NCBI GenBank assembly: GCA_021234155.1
Contig: JAJEKV010000002.1
Location: 31,009,234-31,073,233 of the forward strand
DNA: 64,000 nt
DNA from: Isoetes taiwanensis
Lineage: Eukaryota; Streptophyta; Lycopodiopsida; Isoetales; Isoetaceae
Direction of reading: 5' to 3'
Position numbers and translations under genes: made by a program. This document shows positions 42,711 to 53,974 of this stretch, piece after piece. The notes beneath the pieces are model-generated. The model worked only from the letters and a program-made list of their open reading frames with translations, was not told the origin of the DNA and made no database searches. Position 1 is the stretch's first letter, and every line of letters begins with the position of its first letter.

Positions 42711-43380
42711 TCAAAATCCGGGCAAGCAGCGGGATGATTTATCAGGAATGGGCGAAGAAGATGGATTGAGAAGGGGGAATTTTTGGCCGGAACCCAGAGC
42801 AACTACGGCAGGGACGGATCGATCCATGGTGCTAGCTCCGACAGTAGCAATCCATGGAGCATCATTTCTGACGTTGAGAAGGGAGGGGCCATCATTTCCG
42901 ACAGAGGCAGAAAAAAAACACCTCATACCATGCAACAATGGCGATAAGGTCGCTGTAATACAACGAAACAGAGCCCCCAAGGGACAGAGAAATCGCATCT
43001 ACGACATCGCCAAGAGCTTGATCCACCACTGCAAGCCCAGCAAACTTTGTACACAGCGATTCGGGCCAAAGGGACCATACCCTGCGCTACTCCGGCGGCC
43101 AATCCAAAAAAACTTGCATTCAAATCTACCAGTAGCGATCGAAGCAATGCGCGTTCCATGGCTCTGCGAATCCCCGTCGTCCTGAAGCTGGCTCTCCGCC
43201 ATATCCCTGTGTCTATCACTCCAATTATGCTGTGGCTGCCATATTTCGACTCCAGCCATATCCCTTGGCCGGATTTAAGCCCAAAAACTGTGGGCTTCTT
43301 GTCGTGTGCAGAGATTGCTGCACCTGGATTATTGTGGAGAACCACGAAAAGAAAAAGAATAAATGAAGCACACGTGTCGG
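42711..43380 (-). pseudogene. Subtilisin-like serine protease (subtilase) pseudogene fragment
   Basis: Plant subtilases are secreted proteases. The minus strand reads, in several frames, VQQSLHTTRSPQFLGLN (end of the prodomain and start of the mature enzyme), IIGVIDTGIW (the catalytic Asp region), SHGTRIASIATGR (the catalytic His motif, normally GHGTH), LARIAVYKVCWACSGG, and SVGNDGPSLLNVRNDAPWIA, TVGASTMDRSVPAVVALGSG. The order is correct for an S8 plant subtilase, but frameshifts separate the blocks, the region between them is shortened, and nothing of the PA domain end or the catalytic Ser (GTSMS) motif follows. It is a truncated relic, roughly the first third of a ~750-residue protein. Confidence 0.85.
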
Positions 43381-44984
43381 CCTCGCCTGGGGGCAGAACC
43401 CAGAAATATTAGCTATCGAAAAAAAATAAAAAATCGAAATTGGATGTATCATTACATATGCTTTGATAAAGGTTTGTAATAAGTATTACATGGAATTTTT
43501 GCACCATGATTGAGTGGCCTATCTTCAGAGGGGTGGGGTGGCCGTGTAACTTGGCATCTGTAGTCGGATGGCTAGACGGATGAAGCAAGGGGAGAGCCAG
43601 CTTGTGAAAAAAATCTATGTACAGAGAAAGAAAAGCTAACTCTTGGGGGTTGCAACTCAAGGAGTACGCTTGGCATGTATGCATGCAAAAAGGCATATAG
43701 AAATGTATTAGCATGTTCAAAGTTTAGTTCGAACCCATGCAGGGACCGCGCAGGAGCAGGTAAAACATTGTTCTTATTATTGATGCATTGTGATATTGAT
43801 GTTTTGAATGCTCCCATAAAGCTTCCTCCCCATTTAGTCCTTGTGGACTAACCCCTAGCATGTATTTGTTATTCAAGTGGGCACGTGCACGTCTTGAAAC
43901 TACCATAATCCTGCATCTCGACTCCTTCGTGATGTGGTGGTTCCGGGAGACAAATGATGAGCCGGAGATGATCTCAAAGACAAGGGTATATCGGCAACTC
44001 TACTACTAATAGCGGGTTCCCTGAATCCAGGCTTCAGACGAAGAATCTGGGGATGAGTATTTCACAAAGGAGAACTCATCTGACTTCTCCTCCATGACCT
44101 CGGGCGAGGCCAAATCCGATTGATCATGGATGTGGCTTGTAAATATTAAGAGTGTTTAATAATAAAAACTGGTGTGGGTTTTATATAGTTAAGGATTGGA
44201 TGAGAAAGTATCAAAGACCTATGCAATTGAATTGAAAAAAATCCAATTTCTACTTTTTATTTTAGCGGACTAAGTTTAGCATTTTTGTTTTATAATTTGT
44301 GTACCATTAGAGTTTAGTGTACTAAGTTTGGCATTATTTGTTATATAATTTCTGCACCATTTGAAGTTGGTATTATTAGTGTTATACAACTTAGCGAACT
44401 AAGCTTGGCCTCTGTTTAATAGTCAATTTAGCAGACTAACCTTGTTATAATTTGTGTTCCATTGGAGAAAGGGTATTGCAAAAATTGAGAAGAAAATAGA
44501 CTTTTACTTCTATCTATAGAAGTAAACATAAAAAGACATGATATTATAGCACAGTTATTACGACATAAATCCATATCCATCATACATCATAGACACGACA
44601 TGATATTATAGCACGGTTATTACAACATAAATCCATGTCCATTATACATTACGTTATGACAATCTTATGTTCATGTATATTGAATGACCTTCTATCTAGA
44701 ATCTCTATCACATCAGCATCGTCGGGAGTTATCTGCTTCAATTCTGGGAAAGATGCCAAAGCATCTAAAAGATTTTCTGATGCACTTACAATCTGTAACT
44801 TTGGCAACAGCTCGCCCATCAGATAATCTAATTGGATACCAAATATGGTTCTACAAACCAAGCATTATTCAAGTTGTAGTCAAGGGGGATTCACATAGTT
44901 TTGGCCGTACAAACCATGTGAGTGATCCGAAAGGGTTTGTTTTACCCTTAAACCGTACATATACTTGTACCTAGAGGTAGCTTT
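43381..44984. repeat. Intergenic DNA with a local duplication
   Basis: A ~65-bp unit (GACATGATATTATAGCAC, then CATAAATCCAT) is repeated at about 44536-44590 and 44600-44650. A short acidic exon-like phrase (QASDEESGDEYFTKENSSDF) on the + strand near 44027-44120 is open but unassigned. Confidence 0.45.
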
Positions 44985-45150
44985 TTGGGGTTTTTAGGGC
45001 GATATTTGGCACTGTATGTGGCTGGAAAGGGGGTTTCTGTAAAAATTCAAACACATATACATGGGGGTTTTTGCCGACCCCTTGCACGCAGGTGGCATAC
45101 CCCCTATACAATAAGTGCACCCCCCGGGGTTGTAGTACCACTTATAGCCA
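44985..45150 (+). repeat. Dispersed repeat with GTTTTTGCCGACCCC and CACCCCCCGGGG, copy 1
   Basis: About 80-110 bp here match, in inverted orientation, the segment at 58885-59025. The match includes GGGGTTT, CCGACCCCT, CATACCCCCTATAC and ACCCCCCGGGG. The origin is unknown. Confidence 0.6.
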
Positions 45151-45305
45151 TAGTTATCAACTATAAATGTATTTTCTGAGTTATATTTGCCGAAAAACTT
45201 ATTGTAAACCTTTTCCAAGGTCTTAATAAATAAAGATGTCTTTCCATACTTACGAAGGGTAATAGAGGATTCAAAACACAATGACCAAATAAAAGACCAA
45301 ATAAA

Positions 45306-45352
45306 AGAATAGAATAGAATAGAATAGAATAGAATAGAATAGAATAGAATAG
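45306..45352. repeat. AGAAT pentanucleotide repeat
   Basis: About nine uninterrupted AGAAT units. Confidence 0.95.
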
Positions 45353-45574
45353 CAAAGGATTTCATGACTGAATCTGGAAGAAATATAGTTAGAGTTGATC
45401 TGATACTTTCCAAATCCCGATCTGACCAAATAGCCACACCAAAAACTTAAAACATGTCTGAATGTCGTCAAGAACTCGAGGACGAACAAATATATGCCTT
45501 GTTTTCGTCTCGATAGATGTCACAGTCACAGAGTTGATAGACACACGTCCTTTCTGGCATGAATAGAGAAAATA

Positions 45575-46177
45575 TCAATAGCTTTCTATGAACACATGGG
45601 TTAGTAATAATACATTCTTCTTGTGTTCTGAGTTGATTCCATCTGGACTATCATGTTGGTGTTCGTCTAATTTATTTGCATCATTTCCAACCTTCTCTAT
45701 GTCATTCCCGTCCCTATCACCATGATCTCCATTACCATGATCTAACTCAACCTGATGCAAATCTAATGGTCTAGGTTCTTGTAGGCCACCCTGATTGTTC
45801 AACTCCTCAAGAGGAGTATCTTCTAAAACTCTAGGTTCATGAAGTCCATCCCCTTCGGTTTCTGACTCAAACCTAAATGTAAAAAAATAATTCATTAGTA
45901 AAAGTTCACGGACTTGGGTCCGAACCATCAACTTACCAAAAAATTCATTATTAAAGGTTTACTTGAGCCTGACCCATCAACAATTCATTAGTAAAAGTTT
46001 ACGAACTTGAGTTCCCATCAACTTCCCAAATAATTCATTATTAAAAATTCACAGACTTGAGTTTCCATCAACTTCCCAAATAATTCATTATTAAAAGTTC
46101 AAATTCACTGAGTCCAACCCAACAACTTCCTAAACAATTCATTATTAAAAGTTGAAATTTACAGATTGAGTCCGACC
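45575..46177. repeat. Open acidic frame and a degenerate ~60-bp tandem array
   Basis: From about 45885 to 46175 a unit AATTCATTATTAAAAGTTCA, ACTTGAGT, CCATCAACTTCC repeats about five times. The minus frame 45931-45575 is acidic (LDHGNGDHGDRDGNDIEKVG) and looks like a linker, but I cannot assign it. Confidence 0.6.
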
Positions 46178-47093
46178 CAACCACCACTATTAAGAACAAC
46201 ATCGGAAAAAAAAAAATTAAGATAGAGGATCCCATCACTACGTTTTAAGGACATGAAACGAGTAAAGATAGATGAAAAGAGAGAACATGAAAAAGGCGAG
46301 AAGTTATCCTCACAGTATTTGTTGCCTAGCAAGTAAGATTGTTGCTGCTTTTGCATTGCTATTAAGTGGCTTTGGTAAAATGCCAACATGATTAGTATAA
46401 TCACCAAATTGGATGGCATCTTCAATGGCTTGCTTTTCCATAATATTTTTGTTATTGTTTAGAGGATCTTCATCTTGGGCTCCCATTCTTCATAAAATTT
46501 ACAACATCATATGAAAACTTATCACAAAATATTTTCTTTGACTCCCCAGCTACAATAGAGATAGCTTGTCGCGCCTATATTTTTGTATCTCACTGTAGCC
46601 ATGTGGTTTCCGAGGATCCTCATGGATTGTCTTTTCCATTTTGATATTGTCCAACCACCACTTTTAAGAACAACATCGGAAAAAAAAATTAAGATAGAGG
46701 ATCCCATCACTACGTTTTAAGGACATGAAACGAGTAAAGATAGATGAAAAGAGAGAACATGAAAAAGGCGAGAAGTTATCCTCACAGTATTTGTTGCCTA
46801 GCAAGTAAGATTGCATTGCTATTAAGTGGCTTTGGTAAAATGCCAATCACCAAATTGGATGGCATCAATGGCTTGCTTTTCCATAATATTTTTGTTATTG
46901 TTTAGAGGATCTTCATCTTGGGCTCTCATTCTTCATAAAATTTACAACATCATATAAAAACTTATCACAAAATATTTTCTTTGACTCCCTAGCTACAATA
47001 GAGATAGCTTGTCGCGCCTATATTTTTGTATCTCAGTGTAGCCATGTGGTTTCCAAGGATCCTCATGGATTGTCTTTTCCATTTTGATATTGT
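46178..47093 (-). repeat. Tandem duplication of ~450-470 bp with exon-like minus-strand text
   Basis: Unit 1 (46178-46648) and unit 2 (46649-47093) share nearly all their sequence. Unit 2 lacks short internal stretches (for example GTTGCTGCTTTTGCA and CATGATTAGTATAAT). On the minus strand both encode MEKQAIEDAIQFGDYTNHVG-like text and HEDPWKPHGYTEIQKYRRD, and upstream YGPRVSKLQSWIRNIRAQY. These look like exons of a transposon gene I do not recognise. Confidence 0.75.
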
Positions 47094-47181
47094 GCTCTTA
47101 TATTTCTAATCCAACTTTGTAGCTTGCTAACTCTTGGCCCGTAAACGGCTCCTAACACAATTCACAATCACATGTTGTTTG

Positions 47182-47451
47182 GGGTCAAAGCATGGAGTGG
47201 GCTTTTTGCCTAAGCACCCCTAAGCACATAATGCGGGAAATTTTACTTATTTTTATCTTTTTTTCTATAACTCCAATGAAGCTGAAATTTTGTATTCCAA
47301 GGCGTAAAGTGAATGCGTTTCAGGGAAAAATATCAAAAAAATAAAAGAAAAATATTTTTTAAAAATACAAAGAAAATAGCTCCGGAAAGCACCCCCTAAG
47401 CACCATGTGTCGCTGACACAAAAAGTGTCTCCCACCTCCATGCTTTGACCC
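47182..47451. mobile_element. MITE, 270 bp, TIR GGGTCAAAGCATGGAG
   Basis: The left end GGGTCAAAGCATGGAGTGGG and right end CCCACCTCCATGCTTTGACCC are inverted copies with one base inserted. Both sides carry TTTG (47178-47181 and 47452-47455) as a probable target duplication. The interior is A-rich and non-coding. The superfamily is not certain. Confidence 0.75.
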
Positions 47452-47455
47452 TTTG

Positions 47456-48816
47456 GTCTTGCAGTTTGGAGCTCTCTGATGTGCATAAGGTTGCTTTTTA
47501 TACGAGCAGCCAAGAGGGACACATGGAGCAGTATCTTAGCGGGATGGATTTGAGTCACTACTTGGATGGGTGGCGTGACCTGACTATTGCAGTTGTTGCA
47601 GTTCGGGAGCATTATAGTATAGCAACTTTCTGAATGTTCTATGTGGGGGCCTGAATTCATTGTACACAATTATCTTATATATCAGGTGGTCTAACCCGGG
47701 GTTGTGTTTGTTATTTCACTCATTTGGGGTTTATCATTTTGTTCTCCTCTTCACTCATTTTGAGGTTCATCAGTTTGTTCCCCTATGGGTTATTGTACTC
47801 ATTTTTTCATTCAGCTCAATAGAATACCAATAATATTTGTGCATAAGGACCTTTCCCTAGAATATCCCACAGTTGTCAAGCAAAAAATGTAGTCAAGGTG
47901 TAAATGTAGAAACAAAGAGAAAAAACTTAATTTGTGTTTGCGTGCACTCCACATGGGACCCGGCCCGTTGCCGATCCACATGCCTGGAGTGGCATGTAGC
48001 AGGGGATGGGTGGATGATGTGTATGACAGGTGGCAGGATATGATAGGCAGGAAGGTTACTAGGGTAGAATAGGCTAGTTTTACCATTTTTTTATATCATA
48101 CCACATTTTCCAAGAATGAAGATTTGTAGGCCAAATCTAGCCCAAATTGACTTCTTCAAAGTGACAAATCTAATGTTTCTTCCTGGACTATAAGATAGTC
48201 TAGCTCAAATTTTCAAAGCAGCAGTTGTAGTTTTCTTGATTTTTCCACCTTTAAATAGTATGACCTATGTTTATGGGTGTAAAATATGTGAGAGACGCGG
48301 CAGGACAACAAAAAAATTGCTTAGGGCATAATTTAGGGAAAAGTTGACTTTGCTCGAAAAATGAGGTCCCATGCTGACTAGGCATGTGAGGTGTCAAGTT
48401 TGTTGGCATATTAGTCCCATGACATGTCAAGTGATGTTGCCACGTCTTTTTGCAACTTTTGAGCTAGGAAAAGAGAACTTGCGATATGGGTAGCAACAAA
48501 AATGGACAATGATAACATGACTGAATGTGATGTAGGGTCAAGATGGAATGATGAGAGAGTGTATGGGTAGACTAATGGAGAATGGCTTGCATGAGAATGA
48601 AAAATAGAATAGAATAGATTTTTTAGCGTGGGAAGGTAAGATGGTGTATAATGCTCCAAGATATGATCAAACCATAAATGACAAAACATACCTCATTCCT
48701 TAGGGTCTTCCAAACTTTGTCTAGGAGTCCTCTACACTTCTTCACCTTCGATAGATCCTCTCTTTGGCTCCATAGTATGACCATGTTTGAAGTTTTGTGC
48801 CAATGCCCTTCCTTCA
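47456..48816. other. Intergenic sequence
   Basis: A + strand frame after a CTTGCAG acceptor-like site (47463-47630) reads YTSSQEGHMEQYLSGMDLSH and could be a last exon of an unrecognised gene. The rest shows no gene. Confidence 0.4.
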
Positions 48817-48831
48817 GTCTTCATAGCTACC
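48817..48831. repeat. Target site duplication, left
   Basis: GTCTTCATAGCTACC here is repeated exactly at 50551-50565, directly after the poly(A) tail of the LINE. Confidence 0.9.
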
Positions 48832-50550
48832 AATGTGCCCTTTTATAATTTTCAATGTGCAGCCAATACTTCCCCTCTTCTCAGAAGTATCTTTAAAGCC
48901 TGGGAAAAGGTAGCTGCTATCTTTACCCATGACAAACTCTCAAATTCTGTGAGGGATACTTCCATTTTCTGGTCACCTGTGATGGCCCCTTCCTCCTCCC
49001 TAGCCATGGCTATAAGCCATCCGACCTGCTACAAAAAATGGCATGCTGCTAATATTCTTCATGTCAGAGATCTTATTGATGATGAGGAAAACTGGATTCC
49101 TTGGGAAGTGATTAAAAAGAAAGTGGGAGGGAGTGCTACCCATAGATCTATTTACAAGAAAGTTGTCCAGATCTACTCCCCCTTCTTAGGCAAAGATGGT
49201 AAAGGGGAAAGTCATTCTTCTTTGAACTGGTTCTTCAAAATCAAGAGGAGCTACAAAGTTTCTAAGATTTATCATGCATGTCTTCCTCAAAAAAGCAAAA
49301 AGCATGCCTCTCTCCACGGCCTTTCTCCCAAGAACTTTAAGAAAATTCTTCAATCCAGCTGGAAATCCTATGCCTGCCCCAAGATTAAAGTTTTTTCTTG
49401 GCTCATTCTCCATAATGCTATTTTGAGCAATACTAACATGATCAAGAGAAAGTTCAAGTCTGTTCATAGTGCTTCCTGCCAGCTCTGTAATACTCATGAT
49501 GAGTCAGTGCTACACATTTTCACTTGCCAAAGGATTCAGGATTTTTGGAGATGGTTGACTCGGCCCTGCTTAAAAATCCCCTCGACCTTGATTCTGCTTT
49601 CTAGTATTTCCCAATTCTTCCAAACCTCCAATTCCAATGTCAACTCGCACAATTTTACAATTAGCCTTGTGGATAATTTGGAAACATAGAAATAATGTGG
49701 CTCGCAAACAGAAAAATGACCTTAATCGATGAAGCTTAATTTTCAATTTGAACTTATCGATGTGCCATGGCTCATAAGGTTTAAATTAGAAAAGTTTGAC
49801 TTGGATTGGTGAATTGGGATCCTTCAAGTCTAACTTTTTACTATTCATTTGGATTCTCTCATTGATTTGAATGCATTCGTGGATTGCAGAATTTCTTGAA
49901 CAAAGGTGGTCCAGGGTTTTTAGGAGGACAATTCTCCCACGATGTACCCACTCACCATTCGGGGACTCCCAGGCAGTCTGTAAGGGCTACTTTTCTGTTA
50001 AAATTTCTGCTCAAGGAAGCCTACAACGCCATATCTTGCACAAGTTTATTGAGCTCATAATCGCCTTCTCACGAGAAAGACAATTTTCATGCTTAAGATC
50101 CATGTATTATTATCACAAAGGTAGATGTGAAGTCTGCAGGCCGGTGTTTTGTTGGATATTATTCAGTTCCCCATTGATGAACTGCTTTCTTTGACCCCCT
50201 CCCCGGCTGAGATCAATTGGCTTGCCCCCTTGTTTTTCATTGAACCTTAATGCTACACACTCCTTCCCTGACCTCCCTGCCATTCCGGATTCATTACTGT
50301 ATCTATCTCCTTTGCCCATTCCTTCTGTTGTTACCCCAATTTCCCAAAATCCTGTTCCCTCTTCTGGTATATGGCTCTGAAGGTGATCATCAGATCAGAC
50401 AGTCTACATTTTGTGCCAAATGGCTAATTGGATCTACTGCTACTATATTACTGTTTTAATTTTTTCTGTTATGGGCTCTGAGCCTTATTTTGTATGTTTT
50501 TAATTTATGAGTAATATAATCCTTCCTTTTCCTCAAAAAAAAAAAAAAAA
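48832..50550 (+). mobile_element. 5'-truncated LINE with poly(A) tail and 15-bp target duplication
   Basis: The insertion is delimited by the 15-bp duplication and ends in about 16 A residues. The frame open to 49689 encodes the C-terminal end of a plant L1-type ORF2: NWFFKIKRSYKVSKIYHACL, then the zinc-binding zf-RVT motif KIKVFSWLILHNAI...CQLCNTHDESVLHIFTC with the expected C-x2-C and H-x3-C spacing. A frameshift near 49660 moves the following IIWKHRNNVAR-like text to another frame. The 3' part is non-coding. Endonuclease and polymerase are missing through 5' truncation, the usual fate of LINE copies. Confidence 0.92.
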
Positions 50551-50565
50551 GTCTTCATAGCTACC

Positions 50566-50872
50566 TAAGATCTTCATAGTTTCCTAAACATGTTAGCTCA
50601 TTAACTTTTCTACTACACTTGGAAATCAAGGATTTGAAGGAGGAGGTATGTTATGAACATTGAACAAAGGCTAAAAGACCAAAGCATTGAAAAATATTAT
50701 GATTTTGGCCCTTGGGCTTCTAGGGGAACCCATCAGACATCAGTATGGAGCACGATTTAAACATCCCATCTTTCTGGGGCATTTTGAAACACTGTGGGGA
50801 AGAGGCGACATGTGTGGTTGATGTAGTTTATTGCTCCGGTACAGCCCACATCACTATGAGGTGATATGCACA
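50566..50872. other. Intergenic sequence
   Basis: No recognisable feature between the LINE and the next MITE. Confidence 0.45.
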
Positions 50873-51195
50873 GGGTAAAAGCATGTTAGGGTGTACCACT
50901 TTTGGAACCTGCAAAAGTACATACACTAGGTACTTCAGAACTGGGTACTTTCTCATTTTTCTTTTCATTAAAACTAGTACAAAAGTCCAAAATAAAAGTC
51001 AAGGACGTGTTAATATTTAAAGGTAAGATAAATATAATGCTATCTAAGCCCAAAATATATATAAAAGTTCTAAAATGTACCTTTTATTGACATATTACAC
51101 ATTGTACCCAAGACTCCAAATTCCGGTACCTTTTTAGGTACTTTTTTAGTCACTAAATAATACTTTTTAAGGGACACCCTAACATGCTTTCACCC
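50873..51195. mobile_element. MITE-like element, ~320 bp, TIR with GCATGTTAGGGTGT
   Basis: The left end GGGTAAAAGCATGTTAGGGT and right end ACCCTAACATGCTTTCACCC are inverted copies over about 25 bp with two or three differences. The interior is AT-rich with repeated GGTACTT phrases and no coding potential. The target duplication is unclear, so the exact borders may shift by a few bases. Confidence 0.7.
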
Positions 51196-51252
51196 CACAT
51201 ACACCATTCTCAAAGCCAAGAGGCAACAAAAAAGAAGCTGAAACATACGATA

Positions 51253-51392
<140 letters not shown>

Positions 51393-51424
51393 TTAAAAAA
51401 TCTATTCTATTCTTTTCTTTTCCT

Positions 51425-51960
51425 TAGTCTGAGCATGTTCCACAAAGAGGGGGTTGCCACTGCAATGTTGTATGCGCACCCACAAGTAGTGATTCTGCAT
51501 GTCTGTCTTGTGCGCAGAGATTGACCGCGCCAAGGTTGTCAGCGAGATAGTAGTAGGCTTACTTCCCCATGTCCCCGCCACCGTGTATGATTGAACACCG
51601 AGCAATGTAGATATCCCGGAAGGTCTGGGCGCACCGTGCCCCGTGATCTTTCCACGCGGTCCATAAGAAAATGAGATCCATATCTGGCCGCAATAGAGTT
51701 GAGACTCTCATTTCCGCCAAAAGGAAGTCCCGAAGGCCTGCATCACCATAAGGAGGCACAATTCCCATTTGTCTGATAGATGCGATGGAGTTGAGGCGGC
51801 AAAGAAGGGGTAGTAGGTGGTGTTAGAGCAGGATGGGCTACCGAATGGGCGGAGAGGAAGCACTAGCGTGAGTATTGGGGTGGCATTGATGTCGCAATGG
51901 GCAGATAGCAGGAGTAACAACTCCTCGCAAAGGGCGCAGTAATGCCATAATTATGAGAAA
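51425..51960 (-). pseudogene. LINE endonuclease fragment related to the 26.7-29.1 kb element
   Basis: The minus strand reads GLRDFLLAEMRVSTLLRPDM followed by DLIFLWTAWKDHGARCAQTF, then IISLTTLA-like text and HYLWVRIQHCSGNPLFVEHA in shifting frames. DMDLIF, a YLWV strand and GNPLF line up with DMDLIFPMEHGN, YLWV-type and GGDPLFLAACYF text in the larger minus-strand LINE. It is thus a second relic of the same family, ending close to the GATA tract. Confidence 0.55.
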
Positions 51961-52334
51961 GAAAACAATTTCAAAACTTTTTAACTCAATTCAATTTATT
52001 TCACCGCCCATTTATTTGATCCAAAGTATATGCCACGTGTATCGAAATCTATCCTGATAAAAAATGGCAAATGTTGTCATTTTCTTTTTCTAGTTTAGAT
52101 TCTAATATGAACCATTGGATGTGCTTTCATCTATGTGGTGAAAAATCCCCCATCAATTATAGGGTGGAAGTTTAATATAAATTCGACTTTGCTTTCTTCT
52201 TGGGGCTTTTCATTTTTGTGACAAAATAAAAGGTGGATTCGCAAGGGCTAATATACGACCAAAATGTTTTGATTTCGCACTACAAGTTAGATTGGTAATG
52301 TTTTTTTACCCTGAACATTGTCATCATGATGACT
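51961..52334. other. Intergenic sequence
   Basis: AT-rich, with no recognisable feature before the LTR. Confidence 0.45.
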
Positions 52335-52339
52335 ATATT

Positions 52340-53947
52340 TGTGACGCTCCCTGAACATATACGACCCTCGGACGTATACATACGGGGACTTTCCCCTCCC
52401 ATGGCGACCAACTCGCCATGAGCAGGGCCCTCCGTCTATTTCGGGCCATCTATAACATGATGCCCGAAAGAAGGACACGAAGGGGTCATTCGGCCCACGC
52501 CTTCAATGGGGCTCCTACGTCGCGGAAGCGTGAATACAAGGGTTAGCACACAGCATAAATCACATATAAATAACCACCACGAAGGGTGGCATATCCATCC
52601 AAATACCAACGACAAAGAATATGCATCTAAACCTAAGAAAACACCCCAAACCCATGGTTCTACCCCTGCCTGGACTCCAATGAGGATCGACCGACGGCTA
52701 GGCCTCAAGAGATCAGCGGGGCCAAATCTTGACATGGCATTGGTCGGCATAGAACATTGGCTAGGGTTGTCCACTCCATCCGCCCCTCCCAGTGCACACT
52801 TTGCGGATGGGTCAATTCACGCTTATGGCGTCGCTATAGCCTTCAGGAGGCGCAGCTCGAGGCATCACCTGTTGAGCCTACTCCGGGGTTCATGAAGCCC
52901 CGGTCAGATGGGGCGGTCGAGGCGTCCCCTTCGGAATCACAGTGGCTCCATGGGCGAGCTAGAGAATCGTGCCGTCGGCGACCCCGCATCCGTGCACCCG
53001 CTTACTCACCCTAAATCTACTCAAAGTGCAAGGTGCCCCATGGGTCACACCTTCCCACCGAGTGTCAGACCCATGCCCGCCCTCTCGTGGCCGACTGTCG
53101 CCCTAGCTCGCTATAGGGGTCCCAGGAGCCTTTATGTTAGTGCAAGACCCCACCTCCACTTCACCATTGTGTTCCTTATGCGGTGCTAAGCCCGGTACCA
53201 TAGCATCTATGACCCGGTGGGCTCTTGTGCAATGGCGCATTATTGGGATAATACGGGGCTTTATCTAGGAGCATACTACAATATATGGGCTCGGGGGTCT
53301 CTACCCTCCTCGTAATCCCCATCTCTCGAGTGCTAACTAAGCAAAGAACTATCAATTCATCCTTTGAGAGCAAAACCCGAATCAAAATATAAAGAGAACT
53401 TACCTTTTCAACCAAGGGTTAGTTCCTACGAATAAAAGCACGAGAAACATACAAGACAACACACACAAGTGCCCAAAAGGGGCGCTACCCTAGAATATCA
53501 CCTATACTAGCCACCCACCATACTCTGCCGCCGACCTGCTATCGCTTGGTGCCTCCATCCTTCGAACTTCGATGCTCACCGACTCGATCACACAGTGCAG
53601 AGTACTTGGCAAGGTGGCGCCACCAATTCCAAGGTAGGCCATTTCAGTCGATTATGGTGGATACGGGGGGTGGTGATCCACCTTATGGGTCCAAAATAGC
53701 ATTCACCATGTTTGGCCAACCCAGTTTGGCCGTGTGGCTGGCCCCAAAGGATAATTAGTTTAATTATCCTTTATAAATAATGATCCCTTAAATGTAGGTT
53801 ATTATCTTTAACAATTAAATTAGCATAGCTAATTTAATCCTTTTTAAGTCAACCCCCTAGGTTACCATGGCCCATGGTAGCGTATCTATACTGGGTGACG
53901 TGTCAACATATTTATACGTATACCGTATAAATACTTGGAACGTCACA
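52340..53947. mobile_element. Solo LTR, 1608 bp, with 5-bp target duplications
   Basis: The segment begins TGTGACG and ends CGTCACA, a perfect 7-base terminal inversion with the TG...CA ends of LTRs. It is flanked on both sides by ATATT (52335-52339 and 53948-53952), the duplication size of LTR retrotransposons. No gag or pol text is inside. A TATA-like GTATAAATA is near the end. High GC in its middle gives spurious open frames on both strands. Recombination between two LTRs best explains it. Orientation and superfamily cannot be told from the LTR alone. Confidence 0.85.
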
Positions 53948-53974
53948 ATATTGTTACGTCAAACCTTATAGATT

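Noticed and set aside
46159-46425. Hydrophobic minus frame as a membrane protein
   Set aside because: It is out of frame with the exon-like text of the duplicated unit, which is better supported.
52436-52895. Open frames of 112-129 codons on both strands
   Set aside because: They lie inside the solo LTR and reflect its GC content.
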